DNA of 64,000 nt, taken from assembly GCA_036346355.1 (NCBI GenBank), contig CM070580.1, positions 17,537,374 to 17,601,373 of the forward strand. The letters run 5' to 3'. The stretch comes from Rhipidocladum racemiflorum. Lineage: Eukaryota; Streptophyta; Magnoliopsida; Poales; Poaceae. Under the pieces are notes generated by a model, which was given only the letters and a program-made list of their open reading frames with translations, had not been told where the DNA came from and ran no database searches. This document shows positions 21,481 to 32,137 of this stretch, in pieces. Each line of letters opens with the position of its first letter. Positions within the stretch are counted from its first letter, which is position 1. Made by a program: the position numbers and the translations under genes.

Positions 21481-23270
21481 CGCAGGAGCCATAAACTAAT
21501 AAAGAATGACTATGGCAGGGTCCCCAACCCAACCCCTTTCTGATAGCATGATTAATTATATTCCAATAATAGTGCTGACTGCACGTAGAACCTGATCAGG
21601 TTGAAGGTCATCCAATTAAGAGCATCAACAAGTGCTATCACGCACTATTTATCTGTATTGTCCATGCATCGTCATGTGTTCCGTTACCAATTTACTAGTA
21701 GCTACCTATATCTCGATCGAGCTAGCTCTCTCGGAATTTAAGAATCTTCAAAACATACGACATATATATATATATCCATGACTCCACACTTATCACATGT
21801 CATGAATCATGGTATGCATGATTCCTACTATTGGCCCAGTCGATAAATGTGGTTCCAAGATTTGTGCAGTAGTACTACCTTCTGCCCCTTGTTGTCGTGA
21901 GATGCGGCAGTTTGCTCTTGGCTTGTCCCCTGGGTCTTTCGATTAAACGGTACGTGTAAGCAGCTTTCGCAAATAATACACCGTCCAAGACGCTGTTGAA
22001 CACTTAGTTTCCATGTGGGAGTGAGTGGACCAGAGAAAAAGAGGAGCACTGCTGCACTCTTAGATCTCGCGAGAAAAAGAGAGAAGTTTTCAGAGATGCA
22101 ATCGTCTAACTGACATTGACAAGGAGAGCGCCAATGCAAATTTGGGACAAGCACTGCCTGCGCGACCCTACTAGGATTGGATTGTCCGCAGTTTCGTCTT
22201 TGCAGATCGAATTATTTGTGGTCCTCTTCCGCTAGATAAAATGCACATCTGCTCAGCTCATATCCATCAGCTAGCTATGGCAGGGTCGAAAAAATGGACT
22301 AGTTAAAAATGTAAATTTTGCAGGGCTGGGGACCTGTACTTTCGAGTAGATGCATCATGCATTCATGTAGTGATGTAGGTATTCATGCATGCGACGGTGG
22401 GGTTTACACACTGCATCGATCTGGGCTTTTCTTTAATTTCCTCTCCTTAATTTTCCTTTAATTTTCCCCTATCCGACTTCTCACTCACTAACAGATATAT
22501 AACCCTTTATCATTTCCTCCTCTTAAAGGAGCAAACATTAAAGTCATGGGTTAATATATATATAGCGTGGAATCATGATTAAATAAATTTAAGGCCCATA
22601 TGCAGCAAATCCCTCCTTTTCACAACACCAGTCTAGCTACTAATCTCTGTTGACCTTTTCAGTCTCCAATCTATTAGTAAAACTACTAACTAATATTATT
22701 TTCATGTGACAAGTTTAAAAACTAAATTAGCTATCAAGGTTCGAAAAGATTAGTTCTACACATTTCAATAGAACTTATGTTCATAAATTGATGGATTACT
22801 ATCGCCTTTGTTTTAAAATAAAACTCACGGTATTAATTTCCTAGTTAAAATCAAAGGAAAGCTTAGAGTAAGGAAGGTAACATTAATGTAACGATGTTTA
22901 ACCCAATGTACGGTTCCAGCCTTCCAGGTGTAACAGCGAAGCCAGAACCAGCAGTCAGAACTAGTTCAATCTTTTGGTAGACATCCCATACTGGCAAGTG
23001 GCAAGCATATAGTAAATCTGGTCCTCCTAATATACTTGTCTACAGTCGATCTCATCGGAGTACCTTTTGCCCGGCCTATCAGTTTTGAGTACGTAAGAAT
23101 CCAAACCGTAGCTATCTGCAAAATTGCTATGTTTTGCAGAACATTCCAATATTTTTACACTTTTCTCTTGCGGGGATGGAGGATCCAATGTTTTTTTTAC
23201 CTGTGTTTATATCATTATTACTTCAATATTTGTGTGAGCCCATGCAAACAGTTTTGTGCACAAGCAAATA
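21481..23270. other. AT-rich intergenic sequence
   Basis: No gene was found. An (AT)n run lies at about 21763-21773, and a possible promoter-like TATATATATA near 22555. An open frame at 21828-22154 on the minus strand has no motif. Confidence 0.3.
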
Positions 23271-23408
23271 CTCACTCCATTCCCGAATACCAAATAGATA
23301 TCATTCTAGTTTTCAAATGTTATTCCCAAATAGCATCCAAAGATACACACACACACTTCAGTGAAAGCATAAAAACCTAAAATAACATCTATTCAGGAAT
23401 AAAGAGAA
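23271..23408. mobile_element. Stowaway-like MITE, 138 bp, diverged
   Basis: It is flanked by TA on both sides (23269-23270 and 23409-23410). The left end reads CTCACTCCATTCCCGAATA; the right end, reverse-complemented, reads TTCTCTTTATTCCTGAATAG. The TA duplication and CTCCCTCC-like ends are typical of Stowaway (Tc1/mariner) MITEs. Confidence 0.55.
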
Positions 23409-23474
23409 TACTACTTAACAGAGCTTGCTAGTCCTCTCTCCCTCCCTCCCTCTTTTAGGATTTGTGTAGTTTTA

Positions 23475-23867
23475 GGGCCTGTTTGGCAACAAAGTATTTT
23501 CATAGTTTTTAGGCAAAACTATGGTTTTAAAGAATACCATGGTATTTTTGGCAACATGGTGTTTGGAAGCAACCCAAAAAACTCTGTTTTGAAAACCATG
23601 GTATTGCCAATACCATGGTATTTTTGGAGTATTGAAAACTCCACTCAAAGTGGAGTTTTGGGCTTTTGGTGGTGGTGTAGAGAGTGAAAGGTGTCAATAC
23701 TTTGAAAATACCATGCAAAATACTTTGTAGCCAAACAGTTTGTAGTTCCAAGAAAAACCATGGTTTCAATGGTGGTAGGTGAAACCATGGTATTTATGTC
23801 AAAACAATTTCTAAGCCATGGCTTTGTAATACCATGGTATTGAAAAACTTTGCTTCCAAACAGGGCC
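23475..23867. mobile_element. Tourist-like (PIF/Harbinger) MITE, 393 bp
   Basis: The ends are GGGCCTGTTTGG and CCAAACAGGGCC, flanked by the 3-bp duplicate TTA (23472-23474 and 23868-23870). The interior is filled with mirrored copies of AATACCATGGTATT-like palindromes, so the whole element can fold into a long hairpin. Non-coding. Confidence 0.82.
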
Positions 23868-23870
23868 TTA

Positions 23871-24356
23871 TTTTTCAGACAGTACAAGATTGAGCACTAC
23901 TGGAAGACAGTGATTGGCTAGGGCATATCGATAATACTAGAACGGGAAACGAAGCCAAACGGAAGAAGCCGAGGGGGGACTACGTGGCATCGCTGAAAGA
24001 CCGGTAATCTCTTCCCCTGTAATATAGTTTATATACTCGGAAATTGATCTCCCATTGGATTTGTTAAAGTCATCAACAATTTGACTACCCTTTTTGGTGA
24101 TAAGACACTGGCATGACGAACAAAAATATCATGAAATACATTTGAAATATTTCAGTCTTTATTTGGACATGCAAAAACCTAACTAGTATCTGTTTGGAGG
24201 CATGACAGAATTTCCTCTGCATTTTATCATCCATATATATATACTTTGAATTAGTAATTCCTACATAATTTCAAACTTAATTATTTTTTTACAAAAAAAT
24301 GCAAAAAGAAATCCGAACCATTTTCTAGGCTTACAACAGAGACAAAAAATATTGAC

Positions 24357-24421
<65 letters not shown>

Positions 24422-24655
24422 GTGCTTCAAATCGTGGGGCCGGGCATCTTATCCCACTCAGGTGGTTCCGTCAGCTATTTTATGTGATGACTAGTGCTCC
24501 CCTCGACTAGTACAGCTGCATCTCTCTGGAAAATGCTGTCAAATCAATAACAAAAAAAATGGATATCAACACCTCAGGTTTGTCGCAGGGGCCATGCCAT
24601 TTTTCGCGTACCATGTGTCCTATACTCCTATACATGACGCTTTCCTTGTGTCCAC
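23871..24655. other. Intergenic sequence with a (GA)n microsatellite at 24361-24419
   Basis: About 59 bp of uninterrupted GA. The rest is AT-rich and shows no gene. The 11-bp target duplicate of the next element (CTTGTGTCCAC) is at 24645-24655. Confidence 0.6.
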
Positions 24656-24741
24656 GAAAAAAATCGTATTCAATACAACTGTGTGCTCGTATTTACGAAA
24701 CGATACAACATTTTCGCGAAATTACAAAAAACCCACCCTTG

Positions 24742-24905
24742 ACCGGTTCCTGGGGAACCATTGATGCATGGCCGGTTCCCCAGGAACCATACAAGCGCAT
24801 GACCGGTTCCTTGGGAACCATACATGCCTTGGCCGGTTCCCCAGGAACCATTCTGCCATCTACGGTTCTCGGGAACGGCCAAGCCATGTCACGGTTCCTC
24901 TAAAC
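24742..24905. repeat. About 30-bp tandem units with GGTTCC...GGAACC palindromes (left arm)
   Basis: CCGGTTCCxxxGGAACCAT recurs at about 24743, 24772, 24803 and 24833, with two decayed copies after. The inverted counterpart is at about 27037-27220. Open frames through it translate as repeated GSWGTI-like peptides and are artefacts of the repeat. Confidence 0.75.
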
Positions 24906-25171
24906 CGGCCAAGGCATTTTTTTCTTTTTTCTAAATTTTGGGAAATTTTCGTATTTAGCACATGTTTCAACTCGTTGTTAAACGTAAGAAATAATTAATG
25001 TGCTATACCCTGATTATTTAACCATTAAAAATTATGAAGCCACTTTTGTTATTATCAGTAGGAAGTAAATAACATGTATTCGTAAAAAACTTAGGTGTAC
25101 CAATTAGCTTTTGTTCTGTGAGGTCATATCGGGAGCCATGACGCAGTTAAAGTATACCGTAATGCCGTAAT

Positions 25172-26338
25172 ATGCTGCCGCAATACCCCTAAGTTTTATT
25201 GTCAACGTTAACTTTTAAGCCTTTTCACTCGTAAAATATCACGTTTAAATGTAATTTTTGGCACGAATACTGCAGATTTGCTCTTCGATATATGGAGTAC
25301 CATATTCTGGGAAAATATTTTATTTACACCTTGCTTTGCTACAAAAATATGCTGCCGCAATACCCCTAAGTTTAATTGTCAACGTTAACTTTTAAGCCTT
25401 TTCGGCAGCCCGTAAAATATCACGTTTAAATGTAATTTTTGGCACGAATCCTGCAGATGTGCTCTTCGATATATGGAGTACCATATTCTGGGAAAATATT
25501 TTATTTACACCTTGCTTTGCTACAAAAATATGCTGCCGCAATACCCCTAAGTTTTATTGTCAACGTTAACTTTTAAGCCTTTTCGGCAATACGTAAAATA
25601 TCACGTTTAAATGTAATTTTTGGCACGAATACTGCAGATTTGCTCTTCGATATATGGAGTACCATATTCTGGGAAAATATTTTATTTACACCTTGCTTTG
25701 CTACAAAAATATGCTGCCGCAATACCCCTAAGTTTTATTGTCAACGTTAACTTTTAAGCCTTTTCGCAATACGTAAAATATCACGCTTAAAAGTAATTTT
25801 TGGCACGAATATCGCAGATTTGCTCTTCGATATATGGAGTACCATATTCTGGCAAAATATTTTATTTACACCTTGCTTTGCTACAAAATATCTTTGCCAG
25901 TAATACCCTAAGTTTTATTGTCAACGTTAACTTTTAAACCTTTTCGGCAATACGTAAAATATCACGTTTAAATGTAATTTTGGCACGAATATCGCAGATT
26001 TGCTCTTCGATATATGGAGTACCATATTCTGGGAAAATATTTTATTTACACCTTGCTTTGCTACAAAAATATGCTGCCGCAATACCCCTAAGTTTTATTG
26101 TCAACGTTAACTTTTAAGCCTTTCCGGCAATACGTAAAATATCACGTTTAAATGTAATTTTTGGCACGAATACTGCAGATTTGCTCTTCGATATATGGAG
26201 TACCATATTCTGGGAAAATATTTTATTTACACCTTGCTTTGCTACAAAAATATGCTGCCGCAATACCCCTAAGTTTTATTGTCGACGTTAACTTTTAAGC
26301 CTTTTCGGCAGCCCGTAAAATATCACGTTTAAATGTAA
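25172..26338 (+). repeat. Tandem array of about 180-bp monomers, seven starts
   Basis: Monomers start with ATGCTGCCGCAATACCCCTA at about 25172, 25349, 25530, 25711, 26071 and 26252, and with a changed start near 25889. Each runs through CAACGTTAACTTTTAAGCC, AATATCACGTTTAAATGTAA, GATATATGGAGTACCATATT and TTGCTTTGCTACAAAA. The last copy stops halfway at about 26338, where the array turns around. Confidence 0.9.
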
Positions 26339-26800
26339 TATTTAAACGTGATATTTTACGGGCTGCCGAAAAGGCTTAAAAGTTAACGTTGACAATTAAA
26401 CTTAGGGTATTATGGCATATATTTTGTAGCAAAGCAAGGTGTAAATAAAATATTTTGCCGTAATATGGTACTCCATATATCGAAGAGCAAATCTGCAGAT
26501 TCGTGCCAAAAATTACATTTAAACGTGATATTTTACGTATTGCCTAAAGACTTAAAAGTTAACGCGTTGACAATAAAACTTAGGTGTATTATGGCAAGAT
26601 ATTTTTGTAGCAAAGCAAGGTGTAAATAAAATATTTTCCTGCAATATGGTACTCCATATATCGAAGAGCAAATCACAGATTCGTGCCAAAATTACATTTA
26701 AACGTGATATTTTACGGTCGCCGAAAAGGCTTAAAAGTTAACGTTGACAATAAAACTTAGGGGTATTATGGCAAGATATTACTGGCATTACGGTATACTT
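26339..26800 (-). repeat. Inverted continuation of the 180-bp array (about 2.5 copies)
   Basis: At about 26338 the sequence AAATGTAATA|TTTAAACGTGA is a near-perfect turn point. From there the same monomer runs on the minus strand, more diverged than on the left. The two half-arrays differ in copy number, so the arms of the foldback are unequal. Confidence 0.88.
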
Positions 26801-27301
26801 TAATCTGCGTCATGGCTCCTGATATGACCTACCGAACAAAAGCTAATTGGTACACCCTAAGTTTTTTACGAATACATGTTATTTACTTCCCTACCGATAA
26901 TAACAAAAGTGGCTTCATAATTTTTAATGGTTAAATAATCAGGGTATAGCACATTAATTATTTCTTACGTTTAACAACGAGTTGAAACATGTGCTAAATA
27001 CTAAAATTTCCCAAAATTTAGAAAAAGAAAAATGCCTTGGCGGTTCTGGGAACCAGTACATGGCTTGGCTTTCCTCAGAACCGTAGATGGCTTGAATGGT
27101 TCCTGGGGAACCGGCCAAGGCATGTATGGTTCCCCAGGAACCGGTCATGCGCTTGTATGGTTCCTGGGGAACCGGCCATGCATCAATGGTTCCCCAGGAA
27201 CCGGTCAAGGATGGGTTTTTTGTAATTTCGCGAAAATGTTGTATCGTTTCGTAAATACGAGCACACAGTTGTATTGAATACGATTTTTTCCTTGTGTCCA
27301 C

Positions 27302-27443
27302 ATCTCCACTATATATACTACAATAATTAGTGCATGGTCTTATGTTGGCTAATATTGTATTTTTTTTTCATAAACACGTGGAGTAGAAGTTAACCGCCAT
27401 AGATGAGGGCCATAAATTCTCAAACGATAACAAGAAGAAATAT
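27302..27443. other. Short spacer between the foldback and CACTA elements
   Basis: 142 bp with no gene. It ends with TAT (27441-27443), the target duplicate of the CACTA element. Confidence 0.5.
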
Positions 27444-27459
27444 CACTACAGGAAACTGA

Positions 27460-27770
27460 TATATTTACGTCGGCCAACTATATATACGTCGGTTTAAAAA
27501 AAACCGACGTAAACATGACCGTATTTACGTCGGCCACATCAAACCGACGTAAAAACTTGTATTTACGTCGGCTAAACCGGCGTAAATCTTGATTATATTA
27601 TTTACATCGGCCGATTGTCCTATTTCCGTCGGCCTGGCCGACGTAAATAGGACGTGATCCCGCGTCAACAAAATTGAAAATTTGAGGTGGCTATTTCCGT
27701 CGGCTGAAGCCGACGTAAACAACGCTGAATTATTTCCGTCGGCCAGAAGCCGACGTAAATCCGCGAATTC
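27460..27770. repeat. Left subterminal TTTACGTCGG motif cluster of the CACTA element
   Basis: TTTACGTCGG or its reverse complement CCGACGTAAA appears repeatedly, often as facing pairs that form hairpins, with the variant TTTCCGTCGG. Confidence 0.85.
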
Positions 27771-27839
27771 TTTTCTTCCCTACCCACCTGGTCGATCTAT
27801 TTTTTTCTTCCCTAACCAGCAGCCTCTAGCTAGCTCGCT

Positions 27840-28290
27840 CGGGTCCTTCGCCGCCCCGCCGCGCCGCGCCGCCCCAGCGCTCCCCCGCCGCGCGCGTCGC
27901 GTCCTTCACCGCCCTGCCACGCCAGCCCGCGCCCTGCCCCGCCGCGTCTGGCCGGCTGCCTCGACGCCCCCGCCTCCTCCTTCTCGTCCTCCTCGCGCTG
28001 GCCTCGGCACTGCCGCGGGGCGGGGCGGTGGGGCTGGGGCTGAAGGTGCCGTTCAGCCCCGGGGACATGCTCCCGATCCTTCCGCGGCAGGTGGCGTGGC
28101 CCGTGATGAACACGCTCCACAGCGCCGTCGACCTCCTGCCCTCCTTCGTCGCCGCCGTGGCCCCCGGTGCGCCCTCCCCGGCCGCCTGGAGCGGCGTCTG
28201 CTTCGTCGAGAACGAGGCCGCGCTCGAGCTCACCCCCGGCGGTCGCAACGACACCGAGCTCGGCGGCGCCGTGCTCCGCCTCAAGGTCGG
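27840..28290 (+). pseudogene. Captured first-exon fragment of an unidentified plant gene
   Basis: A GC-rich block inside the CACTA element has an open frame with coding character from about 28028: LGLKVPFSPGDMLPILPR, then VAWPVMNTLHSAVDLLPSFV and AAWSGVCFVENEAALEL, followed by GGAVLRLK and a donor-like AAG|GTCGGT at about 28284. The upstream part contains a leucine- and alanine-rich stretch that could be a signal peptide in another frame. I do not recognise the family. Two later exon-like pieces (about 29209-29280, AVLEIVAVITHDKKK; and about 29380-29445, MFGGQNENSDDLETVIDKE) may come from the same or another donor. Confidence 0.5.
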
Positions 28291-29723
28291 TCCCAGCTCT
28301 GCTTGCCCCTCAGAACCGAGATCGTGTTGCGTTAGTTCTTGCCGGATGTTGCCAAATTAGGCGGGATTGCCTGGGCATGTAGTTGCTACTTGGTTCCGTA
28401 TATGAGTAGGACGTGCTGGGCATACTGTAGTTTGCTTGAAAGATGAGAAGGGTGATCTCTGGGTTGCAGAATCAGGCTTTGAAAATGAAAAGGTAATTGG
28501 TAGCTTGCTAGACCATGCGTACAACCTTGGTTGTTTTCATTTCATTTTCTCCATGTAATGTATGCTAACTATTGATAGCATTCTGTGGCTGTTGTCATTT
28601 CCTTTCTTATCTTTGCCTTAGTCATGTTCCACAATCGCATAATTAGTGATGCTTATAATCCTTCTCACTTTCTATGTATAGTATACTATAGAGAGTAAAT
28701 TGTAACGTAAGTGTTGTACTTCTCTGTAAACTCATCCTGTTGGTTTAGATATTGTGTTGGGCCAACTTAATGTTTGGAATTATGTTTTTGGTAGTCAACA
28801 TTTACTTGCTAGGTTAGTCTTTTGTTTTTTGGATGTGGGTGTACAACGAATGATGCCTGTGAAGTCATGTTTCCATGCTATGAGACTGGTATAGTTTGTA
28901 AGTTTGATGTTGTGCTGAAGTTACTTCTGCTATGGGAATTGCTCTCAGTCTCCAATCATGTTAGTGTGGCGTATCTCTGCTTTTTGTGTGTGTGTGTGTG
29001 TTGAATTACTATATTTACTCTTAATATTCATTTTGAAATTTTGAGGAATGAAGCTGCTCACCATGTATGTACCTTTTTTAATATTGAGTTCTGATTCTAC
29101 ATAGATTTCTTTTGTCTGATTGATTTGATTTCTACCTAAGTAGTTTGCTAGATAAAAACATTTTTGTTATGGAAAGATCAAAACAACTTACCTTTTGTTT
29201 TTGTTTAGGCTGTTCTGGAGATAGTAGCCGTTATTACACATGACAAGAAGAAAAACGATTCAGAACAGGCAAAGTATGGCGATAATATATACAGAATCAG
29301 CTGTTAGCATTGTTCACTAACATGCTAAGTTTCTAACTTAAACAGTGGTTCTTGTGCAGTGCCTCAAAACCTTTCTAAATAGGTGACATGTTCGGGGGTC
29401 AGAATGAGAATTCTGATGACTTGGAAACTGTGATAGATAAAGAGGTGTGTAAATTCACTTAATAACTAGCATTCTTATTTATTTGCTATTGAAACATTCT
29501 GTGATTGGTTTGGTTATCACTAACTGTAACTTTGTGCAGGATAATGTTTTTGTGATGTCAAATCGTAAAACAAAGTATCCAACACTCCAATTAGATTTTT
29601 ATTTGCTCTCTTTTCTTAATACATAGAGCCACATGTTTTATTTGCTCTCTTTTTTTTCTTTGCTGACTCCACTCTAGCCGATCATTTTCATCAAGTGTAG
29701 CTGATTGTGCTTACTCTATGTAG

Positions 29724-31012
29724 GTACACTAGAGAAGATACACACTATCTGCTGTATATATATGATTTGATGAGATTAAAACTGGTGAAGTAGTCTTGTG
29801 GTGAAAATGATCTTCTTCTAGAGGTAAAATTTGTACTCACTACTTTTTGCAAGGCTGTTTGACTGCATTGTTCTGTATTATCTGCCTCTGCCAGAAACAA
29901 CTTCTATGTGGTGTCTGATTTCCCTGAATTTGTGCAAGTATTTTGGTCCTTGAATCATTGAATGTGTACTCTATCTTGTTAAACTGACTTAAGACTTGTA
30001 GTGTATTGAAGCACACAAGCTCATTCTTTTGTTACACTCTTGTTATTTATGGATTCACATCAATTATTGAACTAAAAGCAAGCCACCTGATGTCTGCCAT
30101 TACTACAGGTTTGCAAGCGCAGCAATGAAGGAGCTGCTGACTGATTCATCATACCTTTACATACATGGGTTTGTATTTTGCTTGTTTTACGTAATTTGTA
30201 AAAAAAAAAACCTATTCAAGATTTGTAATGTCAAATTTATTTAAGTACAGGTTGAAAGAAAATGAACTGAATGGAAGTCATCGGGCAGTTCTTGCTGTAA
30301 GTACATTTTTGATACTGGTTTTTTGATCATTGATGAATTTTCTGCACTTCCAAGTACACAAATATATGTTGTTTTGTGGGAAATGAATATGTAGTGCTTC
30401 CAGGACCAAAATTTGGTCCTTGTGGATGATTTCTTATTGATACTCCATTGTTTTGGGTTGTTAGTGTCCCTAGTTTTTTATAACTCTAGGTGTCCTCACT
30501 TACTGAAAAGCCATATATAAATTTATAGTTAAGAGATTCACCTATTTTCTTTCATATGTTTTTGCTTAGACGGGGTGCTAGACTGCCAGTTAAATCTATT
30601 TAATATCCAGATTAGAAGCAGAAATGAAATAATTCTACTACACCTCATTCAATTGTTTTCCATGACAGAGACTATACCAATGGAGAGATAGCGTTGCTCA
30701 TGCTAAGGATGGGAGCACTGGTTATATATTACCCAATAAGACTCTTCTTGATATAGGTACTCCTAATTTATTTAAACTGCTTACATGCATGGTTTAGCTT
30801 GGCTAACCTTTTCCTTTGAATCTGGCTCTAAAGCAAAGCAGATGCTAATGACCACTAGGAGGTTTAAAAAAATAGTGAAAATCAAAAAATTCATTTGTTG
30901 AGCTCCATCTTGGGCATGTGCTTACCACCATCAGGAGTGCCATTGCAAATTCTAACGCCTTTGAAAGTATAGCTGAGCAGCTAAAGAAGGGAAGGCTGGA
31001 AGAGGTGTGTTA
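29724..31012 (+). pseudogene. Captured exons of an RRP6-like exosome 3'-5' exonuclease
   Basis: Five exon-like blocks keep the order of an RRP6/EXOSC10 protein. 29724-29823 reads YTREDTHYLLYIYDLMRL (end of the DEDD exonuclease domain), then an in-frame TAG before GENDLLLE. 30109-30168 reads VCKRSNE, a deletion that shifts frame, then ELLTDSSYLYIHG. 30251-30296 reads LKENELNG. 30669-30756 reads LYQWRDSVAHAKDGSTGYIL. About 30899-31004 reads FESIAEQLKKGRLEE. The last two belong to the HRDC domain. Intron borders are mostly kept (AG|...|GT). The family trims nuclear RNA with the exosome. The stop codon, frameshift and missing catalytic N-terminal part make this fragment non-functional. Confidence 0.75.
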
Positions 31013-31167
31013 TGCTGATCTTATGTGAATCTAACTTCTACTTTACTTACTTTTTTTAAACCTATCTTCTACTTTACTGCTGGAATTTTATTAGAGAATG
31101 TTTAAAGTAAATTTTGCTCTGAAATTTACTGTTAATACTTCTCATACTAACATATGACTTTGTGCAG

Positions 31168-31326
31168 TTAACGGTGGCAAATAAGATGACCTGCACACCG
31201 GATGCACATGTTGGAGGCACCGGCGCTTCTTCTTCGAGGACTCTGCCGTCGGCAGCTGGTGGCTTCTTAAACTCGGGAGGCGACGCCGGTAGTAGGCATC
31301 GCTTTGAAGATACTCCGCCAAATTGA
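31168..31326 (+). pseudogene. Terminal exon-like piece in the CACTA element
   Basis: After TGTGCAG at 31161-31167 a frame reads LTVANKMTCTPDAHVGG and continues through a Ser/Gly-rich stretch to TGA at 31324-31326. LTVAN continues the RRP6-like sequence that ended with GRLEE. The remainder has no recognised match and may be a different captured piece. Confidence 0.4.
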
Positions 31327-31329
31327 TGT

Positions 31330-31610
31330 TTGTATGAACAATGAGTAGTAGTATGGTTCAACCGTGTCATATGTCATGTTTGCAAATTGAAGTTTCTATG
31401 TGTTGTATGTCATGTATGCAAATTGAAGTTTCTATATGTCATATGTCATGTTTGCAAATTGAATTGTGTCATCTGAATGGATGGATTGATATTGGTTTAT
31501 ATGAATGCATGATTGAATGGCTTGAATTGATATTGTATGTCATCTGAATTGATATTTTTGCTGATCAAATCCAGCCGGCCAGAATCGATATTAGGTTGCC
31601 TGGTGGCTCT
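31330..31610. repeat. Short degenerate tandem repeat in the CACTA element
   Basis: ATGTCATGTTTGCAAATTGA occurs at about 31372 and again at about 31444, with a variant (ATGTCATGTATGCAAATTGA) at about 31408. The ~36-bp unit is repeated about three times. Confidence 0.6.
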
Positions 31611-32125
31611 AGTATTTACGTCGGCCTGGCCAAGCTGACGTAAATAGCCCAGTATTTACGTCGGCCTGGGCTGGCCGACGTAAATAGCCCCAGTATTTAC
31701 GTCGGCCTGGGCTAGGCCGACGTAAATAGCCCCAGTATTTACGTCGGCCTGGGGTTGGCCGACGTAAATAGCCCCCGTATTTACGTCGGCCTAGTCTGGC
31801 CGACGTAAATAGCCCCAGTATTTACGTCGGCCTGGCATGGCTGACGTAAATACTTATACCACTGGCCTGGCATGGTTCGGTGACATGGACATTGTTTACG
31901 TCGGCCTCTGGCCAACGTAAATAAGTGCCACGTCACCTCCACTCCAGTCGGATGTGGACTACTATTCCTATTTACGTTGGCTTCGTGGCCGACGTAAATA
32001 GGGGCTACTTACGTCGGTACCGACGTAAATAAGGGCTATTTACGTCGCTCGGTTTACGACGGCCTATTTACGTCGGCTTTTGCTCTATTTACGTCGGCTT
32101 CTGGCCGACGTAAATAAGTCGGATT
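31610..32125. repeat. Right subterminal motif cluster of the CACTA element
   Basis: About six units of roughly 42 bp run from 31610 to 31860, each TATTTACGTCGGCC, a short loop and GGCCGACGTAAATA. Looser pairs follow to the terminus. Confidence 0.87.
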
Positions 32126-32137
32126 CTTGTAGTGTAT

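Larger units (their letters stand above)
24656..27290. mobile_element. Foldback element of probable Mutator type, 2.6 kb, non-coding
   Basis: A perfect 11-bp direct repeat, CTTGTGTCCAC (24645-24655 and 27291-27301), flanks long inverted termini that start GAAAAAAATCGTATTCAATA at the left and GAAAAAATCGTATTCAATAC at the right (reverse complement). The inversion continues inward for about 0.5 kb: the GGTTCC-palindrome block at 24740-24900 matches 27037-27220, and 24930-25140 matches 26815-27010. Long termini beginning with G and an 9-11-bp duplication fit Mutator-like elements. There is no transposase. The centre is a tandem array. Confidence 0.82.
27444..32134. mobile_element. CACTA (En/Spm) transposon, 4.7 kb, carrying captured gene fragments
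   Basis: The ends are CACTACAGGAAACTGATA and, reverse-complemented, CACTACAAGAATCCGACT, flanked by the 3-bp duplicate TAT (27441-27443 and 32135-32137). Subterminal regions are packed with TTTACGTCGGC motifs in both orientations, the usual binding sites of a CACTA transposase. There is no transposase. The interior (about 27840-31330) looks like intron-bearing plant gene sequence, partly recognisable as an RRP6-like exonuclease, so the element has taken up host gene pieces with introns, that is, as DNA. Confidence 0.9.

Noticed and set aside
24559..24903. 114-residue open frame with repeated GSWGTI-like peptides, and its mirror at 26954-27301 on the minus strand
   Set aside because: Both are translations of the GGTTCC palindrome array in the inverted arms of a foldback element; no gene signals.
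25172..26800. 180-bp tandem array as a centromeric satellite
   Set aside because: Only about nine copies, enclosed by transposon ends with a target duplicate, and inverted halfway.
25172..26800. CRISPR-like array
   Set aside because: Units are ~180 bp with no spacer-repeat alternation, in a plant genome.
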